Below, one piece after another: positions 15,994 through 23,900 of a stretch of DNA of 55,925 nt (positions are counted from its first letter, which is position 1; every line of letters starts with the position of its first letter). The stretch is taken from contig QKJP01000071.1 in the NCBI GenBank assembly GCA_003249255.1, forward strand, positions 1-55,925, written 5' to 3'. A program made the position numbers and the translations under genes. The DNA is from Bacteroidales bacterium. Its GTDB lineage: Bacteria; Bacteroidota; Bacteroidia; Bacteroidales; Marinilabiliaceae. The notes beneath the pieces are model-generated. The model saw nothing but the letters and a program-made list of their open reading frames with translations, searched no databases and was not told the origin of the DNA.

Positions 15994-17781
15994 TCAACGC
16001 AAAGACTTAACCATTTCGTAATAAATACCTTTTTGGGCTAATAACTCATCTGGTTCACCAATTTCAGCTATTCCACCATTTTTCAATACCACGACTAAAT
16101 CTGCCATTTGAATGGTTGAAAGGCGATGACTTATTATAACAGCTGTTTTTTCTTTGGTAATTTCTTTAAAATGTTTAATTAAAGAGACTTCGGTAAATGC
16201 ATCTAACGAACTTGTTGGTTCATCTAAAATGATTACCTGCCCTTGATTAAAAAAAGATCTCGCTAAAGCTGTCCTTTGCCATTCACCCTGACTTAATTGC
16301 TCACTATCCTTAAACAAAACGCCTAAAGTGGTATCATAACCGTTAGATAAATTTGAAAACAAGTCATCGATTCCGGCTTGTTGAGCAGCATTCTTAACCT
16401 TATCATCATCTTTATTAAGAGTCACATTTCCATACCAAATATTATCTCTGGCTGATACATTATACAAAGTAAAATCCTGAAATATTACACTCACATTTTT
16501 GGCCAAATCATCAGGAGAGATAGTTATAAGATTTACATCATCTACAAAGACAGCCCCTTTCTGAGGTCTATATAATCCAGTTAATAGCTTTACCATGGTC
16601 GTTTTTCCACTACCATTAGCCCCAACTATAGCTATATTTTTACCTACCGGTATAGTTAAATTCACATTTTTGAGAATCCACTTATTAGAATGCGGGTATT
16701 TAAAACTAACATTATCGAAACGGATAGCTTTTTGTATTTTGGATGGAAATACCCAATTTCCCTTAGCATCCGTGTCTACAGGAATCTTTTGAAATTCAAT
16801 GAAATTCTTTAAAAATAAATTATCCTCATAAAGGTTGTTTACTCCTTTTAGCAACTCTTGCAACACGGCATATCCCCTTTGAAAGATCAAAAAATACATG
16901 GCCATTTCTCCAATAGACAGAATTCCGTTAAAGGTTTCTGAAACGATATAACCAAATACCACTATTAAAGCAGAAACAGAAATCATTTGAACAGCCATTT
17001 CCCAATAAGACTTTTGTTTGACCAAACGCCATTGTTTTTCTCTTAAAGCATCTCGTTTATTTTCAAAGAGCTCTCTAAAGGTTGGACCTAAATTAAAAAT
17101 GCGTAACTCTTTTGCATACTCTTTGGCGGTTAAAAGGTGATTAAAATAAAATACCCGTCGCTCCTCTTCGGTTTGCTCTTTTTTTAAGTCATATAATTTT
17201 CGTGAAAACTTAATACGAAACAATACAATTGGTATGGCAGCAACAACAACAAACAGAATGAGTTTCAACCCCAAGCCAAACAAAACAAGACCTAACAGTG
17301 AAATAGTAATCATATTCTGCAAAACTCCTAACAGGCCATAAAAGATACTTGTAGGTCGATAAGGAGCTTCTTCTAACGCCCGGTAGAAAACATCTTGATA
17401 GCTGGAATCTTCAAAATATGCAAATGGTATCCTTTCGGTTTTATCATGAATAATTTGCTGAATATAATCATTGACATAATGCGATTGTCTTTCTCTAAAC
17501 AACTGACTCAATATGGATGACAATGAGTTTAACAAGAAGAACACTCCAACCCATCCAATGGTGAAATAAAGCTCGAATAATACATCTTTAGATTGAGCAA
17601 CTCCAGAAAGCTTCCCCACCACATCGATTAAATGCTTCACCAAATAAACTAAAAGCAAAGGCACAACACCTCTTACCAGTACGATTAAAACATTCAAAAA
17701 TGACCAAATACGTGAACTATTGATCACAATAGCAATGGCATATCCTATATAATGAGAGACTTCTTTTAACTTATCAAACAT
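15994..17781 (-). CDS. ABC exporter, fused permease and ATPase
   Basis: Codes for 595 residues. Six membrane helices (about 20-310) precede a nucleotide-binding domain (about 350-595). Walker A is GANGSGKTT (387-395), the signature is LSQGE (496-500) in place of LSGGQ, Walker B is VIILDE (516-521), and the H-loop His is H552. It is a half-transporter that would work as a homodimer. There is no N-terminal C39 peptidase domain, so any leader removal must be done by another protein, such as the S26-type peptidase encoded 63 nt upstream. As last gene of the PqqD operon it is the likely exporter of the 63-residue peptide; that link is inference from context. Confidence 0.92.
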   Translation of the reverse strand: MFDKLKEVSHYIGYAIAIVINSSRIWSFLNVLIVLVRGVVPLLLVYLVKHLIDVVGKLSGVAQSKDVLFELYFTIGWVGVFFLLNSLSSILSQLFRERQSHYVNDYIQQIIHDKTERIPFAYFEDSSYQDVFYRALEEAPYRPTSIFYGLLGVLQNMITISLLGLVLFGLGLKLILFVVVAAIPIVLFRIKFSRKLYDLKKEQTEEERRVFYFNHLLTAKEYAKELRIFNLGPTFRELFENKRDALREKQWRLVKQKSYWEMAVQMISVSALIVVFGYIVSETFNGILSIGEMAMYFLIFQRGYAVLQELLKGVNNLYEDNLFLKNFIEFQKIPVDTDAKGNWVFPSKIQKAIRFDNVSFKYPHSNKWILKNVNLTIPVGKNIAIVGANGSGKTTMVKLLTGLYRPQKGAVFVDDVNLITISPDDLAKNVSVIFQDFTLYNVSARDNIWYGNVTLNKDDDKVKNAAQQAGIDDLFSNLSNGYDTTLGVLFKDSEQLSQGEWQRTALARSFFNQGQVIILDEPTSSLDAFTEVSLIKHFKEITKEKTAVIISHRLSTIQMADLVVVLKNGGIAEIGEPDELLAQKGIYYEMVKSLR

Positions 17782-17844
17782 ACACGTGAATAAAACTTCA
17801 TTTACATGCTAAAACTAAGAACTTTCAATGAGTCTCTAGCATTT

Positions 17845-18282
17845 CTAAACCTTGAAAATCTTAAAATATATCCTGTGAAAATAAAAAATCCAAATCCCCA
17901 TTGGTATAGAAAACTTTGTTATGAAAATCCGCCACCACTTCTGTCGAAACGAATTTAGATCAATCAAACTTCCATCTCTTTTCCCTGCAACAACCTTTCC
18001 AAGAAGCAAATGACACTCCATAGGTTTATCGGCAGCAATTAAACCATCTCCTTTACAAAAAGCAATTCCATCTTTTATTTTCAGTAAACGATGAGCTACT
18101 AAAATATCCCCGCGGTCAAACACTACAATATCACCCGGTTTAAAACATTCAGCAGGCTCAACCCTTAATACATCCATAGGAAAAAAAACAGGAAACATAC
18201 TATAACCAGAAGCTGTTACATCAATGCTTTGCCCATCGTGTAATACCTTAATTAAAACCTCTTTTAATTTTCTATTTTCCAA
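17845..18282 (-). CDS. S26-type signal peptidase, SipW-like Ser/His form
   Basis: Codes for 145 residues. SGYSMFP carries the nucleophile Ser (S28), and AHRLLKI carries His (H64) in the place where bacterial type I signal peptidases have Lys, as in the SipW/ER/archaeal class. The box FCKGDG (about 76-80) corresponds to the KGDN box. A hydrophobic C-terminal segment (IPMGIWIFYFHRIYF) could be a membrane anchor; an N-terminal helix is lacking. The start is a TTG at 18282, overlapping the kinase-like gene by 11 nt; no in-frame ATG lies near. Proteolysis of the operon's peptide is inferred from position. It could instead be an S24-like peptidase with another substrate. Confidence 0.8.
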   Translation of the reverse strand: MENRKLKEVLIKVLHDGQSIDVTASGYSMFPVFFPMDVLRVEPAECFKPGDIVVFDRGDILVAHRLLKIKDGIAFCKGDGLIAADKPMECHLLLGKVVAGKRDGSLIDLNSFRQKWWRIFITKFSIPMGIWIFYFHRIYFKIFKV

Positions 18283-19165
18283 AATGAGACCTAATTAAAT
18301 CTACAACATCACTATCCGGTTTAAATCCGAGTTCATACGCAGGGCAAATACTAACAGCTCGTTCTAAGAGATCCAACAGACCACTCACTTGTTTTTTATC
18401 ATACTGATGCTGCATACAGTTACCTAGAATTTTTAAGGCGCCTTCAAGCACTGACAATGGTTTGATATAATTATCAATGGATTGTTTGATCAAAAAAAAC
18501 TTCGACAACTCAACTCCACTGGGAACTGATTTATAATATGGCATTGGCGTATTGTAAAACTGAACTTTACCATCTTCCGAAACACGAATCAACAAACGGT
18601 CATCATTAACAATATTTGCCCCTTGATCATGCCATAATTTGGCCATGGTTGATTTACCTGTGCCTGAAACAGCTGAAAAAACATACCCTGCACCTTTGTC
18701 ATTAATCCCGGAGGCATGTAATAAAAATGCATTTTCTACACGAGCCATCTCTATTAAATGCAGAATTCCAAGTGGATGGAAAAATGGATCAAGATATAAA
18801 TCATCAACTATACATTTTTCAACATATACAACGATGCTTTTTTCGGTGATATTTACATACGATAAAGTTCGTTTTATTCCTTCATGATTTTCAAGTTCGA
18901 CAAATAAGCCTTTTTGCAACTTTTCTTTAATTACAAACCACTTGTAAGGAATTTCTTCTTGAAAATGGCTATTCCCTTCAAAAAGAATCTGGAATTTTGA
19001 AGCATCAATACAAGGCACTTCCTTAAAATCAATTTGCCACTGAAAGCTAGCTTGCTCTTTCTGAAATCCCTTTGAACCATGAGGAGATTCGGCAAAAAAC
19101 AAAGAGGCATGAAAATTAACTAAAACTTCCATGCCTCCGATATTGTAAAACCTATTTTTTATCAC
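18272..19165 (-). CDS. HPr kinase-like P-loop protein of a peptide operon
   Basis: Codes for 297 residues. The C-terminal half resembles the HPr kinase/phosphorylase catalytic core: LLHASGI with H150, P-loop SAVSGTGKST (K171), and NDDRLLIR with D188 and D189. The N-terminal 140 residues are a beta-rich domain without a clear match. It lacks the HPr-binding phosphorylase features, and in known RiPP pathways (paeninodin-type lasso peptides) such HprK homologues phosphorylate a Ser of the precursor. A peptide-kinase role here is inferred from that family link and the neighbouring peptide gene. The start is GTG at 19165, 12 nt after the peptide stop; an ATG at 19132 is the alternative. Confidence 0.8.
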   Translation of the reverse strand: MIKNRFYNIGGMEVLVNFHASLFFAESPHGSKGFQKEQASFQWQIDFKEVPCIDASKFQILFEGNSHFQEEIPYKWFVIKEKLQKGLFVELENHEGIKRTLSYVNITEKSIVVYVEKCIVDDLYLDPFFHPLGILHLIEMARVENAFLLHASGINDKGAGYVFSAVSGTGKSTMAKLWHDQGANIVNDDRLLIRVSEDGKVQFYNTPMPYYKSVPSGVELSKFFLIKQSIDNYIKPLSVLEGALKILGNCMQHQYDKKQVSGLLDLLERAVSICPAYELGFKPDSDVVDLIRSHFGK

Positions 19166-19177
19166 ATTAGGTATTTC

Positions 19178-19369
19178 TTATTTATAATCAGGTGTATCCC
19201 CGCCAAAGGGTGATTTACTCTTTAGAACTCCCTTTGAACCAGATGCAGGTGCTGCTGGTGCAAGAGGAGGTGGATTTCCCGGACCACTAGATACCATCAT
19301 TATACAAATATCCTTATCTAAACGATATTCTTCTATTGCAGGGCTTTTATATTTACGTTTTCCTGTCAT
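19178..19369 (-). CDS. 63-residue Pro/Gly-rich peptide, candidate modified-peptide precursor
   Basis: Codes for 63 residues. Residues 1-25 look like a recognition segment with KYKSPAIEEYRLDKDI, a pattern (K-Y-x-x-P-x-I-E, L-D-x-E/D-I) recalled from other short Bacteroidota proteins found beside PqqD genes. Residues 27-45 are rich in Ser, Gly, Pro and Ala (SSGPGNPPPLAPAAPASGS), and the tail ends SPFGGDTPDYK. There is a single Cys (C22) and several Ser (43, 45, 51, 53) that a kinase could modify. No signal peptide. Its ATG overlaps the PqqD-like gene's TGA (ATGA), so it is translated by coupling. It is second in the operon, unlike most precursor genes, which come first. Confidence 0.7.
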   Translation of the reverse strand: MTGKRKYKSPAIEEYRLDKDICIMMVSSGPGNPPPLAPAAPASGSKGVLKSKSPFGGDTPDYK

Positions 19370-19653
19370 ATTCTTTGACCTTTTACTCTTTCCACAACGC
19401 CAATTTCGATTGCTTTTTCTAAAAATGCTTTAACATCTTGGGCTGCTTCATTTGCGCTAACATCAAATTCATTCACTACTTTTTCAAGCAAATTTTCAAA
19501 TGAAATTGACTCATCCAATAAACTAAAAATAAAAACACCTACTTCATTTATTGAAAAGACTTTATCCATTTGAGCAACAGAATCAACTAAAGGAACAATT
19601 ATTAATTCTCCTCCAATTTCTTTCTCAACAATATTAGATATTTTTTTATACAA
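19366..19653 (-). CDS. PqqD-like RRE protein
   Basis: Codes for up to 95 residues. The fold is recognisable: a strand pair around GGELIIVPLVDSVAQMDKVFSINEVG, then three helices with FIFSLLDESISFENLLEKVVNEFDVSANEAAQDVKAFLEKAIEIGVV. This matches PqqD/RiPP recognition elements, which bind precursor leaders and present them to modifying enzymes. No ATG exists near the N-terminus; TTG at 19653 is the only conventional start, yet it overlaps a perfect -7 box. Translation could start at a rare codon such as ATT further in, or at M29, which would remove part of the fold. Its stop overlaps the start of the peptide gene by 4 nt. First gene of the five-gene operon. Confidence 0.78.
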   Translation of the reverse strand: MYKKISNIVEKEIGGELIIVPLVDSVAQMDKVFSINEVGVFIFSLLDESISFENLLEKVVNEFDVSANEAAQDVKAFLEKAIEIGVVERVKGQRI

Positions 19654-19681
19654 AAGTAAACTCTTTTACGCCACTTCCAAA
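19651..19681 (-). promoter_or_regulatory. Consensus promoter of the PqqD/peptide operon
   Basis: On the minus strand TTTG (19681-19678), 19 nt, then TACTTTTG (19658-19651): a perfect TTTG-N19-TAnnTTTG promoter. The expected transcription start, near 19645, lies inside the apparent PqqD reading frame, which puts the TTG start codon in doubt. Confidence 0.75.
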
Positions 19682-19764
19682 ATTAAAAAACCTTTTAATC
19701 TTGAAAGTGTCTTTCTACCTATAATTTAACTTCCTTACAATGAGTTGTATAAAACCAACCCTTC

Positions 19765-20784
19765 TTAAAACTGCACGCGGGAATAGGGTGCCACTTCCTG
19801 CCCTACAAATTCCTGCTTAATATACTTATAAAATCCATTTATTGCAACCATAGCAGCATTATCAGTTGTATATGCAAATTTGGGAATAAAGGTTTTCCAC
19901 TTATACTTCTTCTCACCAGCTAATATACTCTCTCTTAACCCACTATTTGCCGACACACCGCCTGCCAGTGCAATGTGCTTAATACCGGTATCTTTCGAGG
20001 CTTTTACCAATTTATCCATTAAGATGGAAATAATGGTTTTTTGAAGAGAAGCGCAAATATCTTCTTTATTCTCCTCGATAAAATTTGGATTTTGTTTTAA
20101 TTGGTCACGCAAAAAATACAGAACAGAAGTTTTTAATCCACTAAAACTATAATCGTATTCTGCGATGCGAGGCTTATTAAATACAAAAGCATCCGGATTT
20201 CCTTCTTTCGCTAATTTATCAATCAAGGGCCCACCGGGATATGGCAATCCTAGAATTTTTGCACATTTATCAAAGGCCTCGCCAGCTGCATCATCAATGG
20301 TTTGACCGATGACTTCCATCTCTAAATAGTCTTTCACCAACACAATTTGACTATTTCCTCCTGAAACTAATAAGCACAAAAAAGGGAACTCAGGGTGGTG
20401 ATTGTAATCCTCATCTTCTTTAATAAAATGAGCCAATATATGTGCATGCAAGTGATTTATTTCAATCAAAGGTATATTGTTTGCCATGGCAAATCCCTTG
20501 GCAAAACTGGTTCCTACCAACAAAGACCCCATTAATCCAGGTCCTCTTGTAAATGCAACAGCATCGATATCATTTTTATCAACACCGGCATCTTTAATCG
20601 CCTTTTCGACAACCGGAATAATGTTTTGCTGATGGGCTCTGGAAGCCAATTCAGGCACCACTCCTCCATATTCCTCATGCACTTTTTGATTCGCTACAAC
20701 GTTAGACAAAATCACATCATTACGAAAAACCGAAGCCGAAGTATCATCACAAGATGATTCTATTCCTAAAATTATAGTACTCAT
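19765..20784 (-). CDS. tsaD: tRNA threonylcarbamoyladenosine synthase subunit TsaD
   Basis: Codes for 339 residues of the Kae1/TsaD family (formerly Gcp). With TsaB, TsaC and TsaE it makes t6A at A37 of tRNAs reading ANN codons. Seen: GIESSCDDTSASV at the N-terminus, the metal-binding NHLHAHI segment (His spaced by four), LVSGGNSQIV, DDAAGEAFDKCAKILGLPYPGGP, and the distal IALAGGVSANSGLRE and the Asp of YTTDNAAM. Length is normal. It is transcribed divergently from tamB, and the 140-nt gap would hold both promoters. Confidence 0.97.
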   Translation of the reverse strand: MSTIILGIESSCDDTSASVFRNDVILSNVVANQKVHEEYGGVVPELASRAHQQNIIPVVEKAIKDAGVDKNDIDAVAFTRGPGLMGSLLVGTSFAKGFAMANNIPLIEINHLHAHILAHFIKEDEDYNHHPEFPFLCLLVSGGNSQIVLVKDYLEMEVIGQTIDDAAGEAFDKCAKILGLPYPGGPLIDKLAKEGNPDAFVFNKPRIAEYDYSFSGLKTSVLYFLRDQLKQNPNFIEENKEDICASLQKTIISILMDKLVKASKDTGIKHIALAGGVSANSGLRESILAGEKKYKWKTFIPKFAYTTDNAAMVAINGFYKYIKQEFVGQEVAPYSRVQF

Positions 20785-20832
20785 ACTCTAAAATCCAAGC
20801 AAAAGATAACTGCAAAACCGAAGCATTTTTCG

Positions 20833-20840
20833 TATTTTTG
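20833..20840 (+). promoter_or_regulatory. Probable -7 box of tamB
   Basis: TATTTTTG fits TAnnTTTG and lies just upstream of the first codon (20850) of the tamB reading frame after a stop, in agreement with a start near 20862. No good -33 element was seen. Confidence 0.45.
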
Positions 20841-20924
20841 CATTATTAAAAACAAGGCAAAATTACAAAAAAAAATATCAAAATAGCAGTCTATACAGCC
20901 ACTGCACTTTCATCCTTTATATTA

Positions 20925-23900
20925 TTGCTGTACCTCATCCTGTTACTCCCTATAGTACAAACAGGATTAGCCTCTATATTAACTAAAAAATTAGGCGAAA
21001 GTTTACAAACCGAAATTTCGATCGGAAAAGTTCACTTTATACCTTTTCGAAGTCTAAAGCTCAATGATGTTTTAATTTACGATCAGCACAAAGACACTCT
21101 TGCTTATATCCAAAAACTGAATACTTCAATTCATTATATATCTTTCCAAGACAACACCATTCACTTGAATGAGGTAAGTGTTGAAGAACCCTCGATAAAA
21201 ATATATAAGAAAGATTCCCTTTATAATTACAATTTTCTTTACCAGCTCAAAAGCGACACTAGTACAACTAAAGCCTGGAAGATTGATGTTAAAAACATCA
21301 ACATTAAAAATGGGAAAGCATCTTTTAACGACCCCTCCACACTTAAACATCCGATTCACATTAAAAACCTGAATACCAGCCTATCTGAATTAAAACTAGA
21401 CTCGACCATTTGCATTAACATAGACAGTATCAGCTGTAGTGAGAAATCAGGATTTGAAATTCAAAAAACATCCGGAAAGATAACTTTACAACCTCAGCAC
21501 TTATTCATTTCTGACCTTAATTTACACACTAATCATTCCAGGCTTAATTTAGACTCCTTAGCGCTTGTTTTTCCACATTTAATGACTCCTGAAAATTGGC
21601 TGGATCATTTTTACATTAACATCGAAAAATCAAAGCTTTCTCCCAATGACATTAATTACTTTCTGAAAGACAAAAACCTTTTAAACATTCCGGTTTTTGC
21701 ATCCGGAAAATTCCATGGTAATATCAACAATATTAAGGGAAGTAATCTCCGTCTGGAATTTGGAAACGACTCTTACCTATCTGCTAATTTGGACATCAAT
21801 GGCTTACCAAATATTGACCAAACCTTTATTTACCTAGATATCAACACATTAAAAACTTCACCCAAAGAACTTCAAACCATTTTAAACCTTTCTAATAATG
21901 TTTCTTTAAAACTACCGGATCCTATTCTAAATCTGGATCACATTCGTTTTAGTGGAGATTTAACAGGTTTCATATCAAACATGGTTGCTTATGGAAAATT
22001 AGAAACCCCTTTAGGAACAATTAAATCAGATATTAATTTAAAAACAGATAAAAAAAACAAACTTTCATTTGCCGGAAGTTTAAAAACTCAACAATTTGAC
22101 ATTGGAGCACTTTTAGGAGCACAAGAAAAAATTGGAAAAGCTACCATGTCTTTAGCCATAAAAGGTTATCGACAACATGGACAAACCTACAATTCGTTTA
22201 TGAAAGGCACCATTGACTCCTTATCATTGCTGGGCTATCAATATAAAAACATCCAACTCAACGGACTTTTTGCAAATAAAAAATTTGATGGTGAATTTTT
22301 AGTCAATGACCCCAATGGACTAATCTCCTTTGAAGGAAAAATAGATTTCTCGGAAGAAATCAGAGAATTTGATTTTAGGGCAGCTCTTTTCGACATTCGG
22401 TTAGATAAACTTAACCTCGTTAAGACTGCAAAAGACAGTCATTTATTCATGGAGTTAAATTCTAACTTTAAAGGGAACAGCATCAACGACATCACGGGCT
22501 TTTTAAACATCAAAGACGCAAAATTTGAATCCCCCAAACAAAACATTACGATGGATTCCTTAACCATCGTATCTGTCAGAGAAAACAATGAAAAACATAT
22601 CATTCTTCAATCAGACATATTGGAAGGTGATCTTATTGGAAGGTATAACTTCACATCTTTTGCATCTTATTTCTTAGAAAACATCGTTTATCATGCTCCG
22701 ACCTTATCTCATTTTATAAAAACCAACAATCATCCTGAACATATCAATAATTTTGTTTTCTCTTGCCAATTTAAAAAAATCAATCAGCTGACCAATCTAC
22801 TTTTCCCAACCGTAGATATTTCGGATGAAGGGATAATTTTAGGTAAAGTGAATACCAACGAACGAAAATTTGACATTGAAGCAGATTTCGAATATTGCAA
22901 CATCAACAATACAAGTATTGAAAAACCCGAATTTCATTTAAACTCCAACAATACTAATTTCACCTTGCTTTCCCAGTTTAAAAAAATTAAACACGATAAC
23001 CTGTCAACTTTTGAAAATTTAAACATCCACAATTCCATCCAAAATGATAGCATTACTTTAAATGTATTTTGGAACAACTGGGGAGAAACCTCTAATAGCG
23101 GCTCCATTTTTACACGAACGGCATTAGACCATAATGAATACGGGCTTTTGACAAGTACCATTATTGATCCCTCTTATCTGATGATAAAAGATTCATTATG
23201 GGAAATTAAGAGTTGCCAATTTAATTACCATTCGGACGGTTTTAACGTGGCTGATTTTAAACTTCAACATAACAATCAAGCCATCGGAATTAATGGACAA
23301 CTCCACAAAAAGGATAAAGACGGACTTCATTTATCATTTCAAAACATCAAACTGGAAGACCTACTTCACTATCAGGACTCTGAAATTTCGGCCTCAGGAA
23401 CCATTAATGGAGATGTCACCATAAAAGATGCCTATCGAATGCCCATCCTGACTACTGACCTTGAGATAAAAAATTGTGCCTTTAACAAAGATACCATAGG
23501 CGACTTCTATTTAAATAGCGAATATCTGCCTGAAATTAAATCCCTTCAAATAAAAACCGAAGCTCGAAAAAACAATTATTACCCTCTAAAAGGTGGAGGA
23601 ATTATTGATTTAGCAGCTCAAACAATAGATCTTAACTACAAAATTGATCGCATTCCGGTTGGATTCCTCAACCTCTACCTTGGAATTATTTTACAAAACA
23701 TCAGTGGAACTGCATCAGGTGATATGGCCATAAAAGGACCTCTTAATGCACCACAACTTATTGGTCGGGTAAAAGCCAATCAAATTCATGTGGATATTAA
23801 CATACTTAATACTACCTACGAAGTAAATGACTCGGCTTATTTTGATGAAAACATCATGATATTTGATCACATGAGGGTGACTGATACTTATGGAAACAAA

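Noticed and set aside
15994-19681. Lasso peptide cluster
   Set aside because: RRE protein, HprK-like kinase and exporter fit, but there is no asparagine-synthetase-like cyclase or transglutaminase-like B2 protease, and the peptide lacks an obvious ring acceptor after a Gly start.
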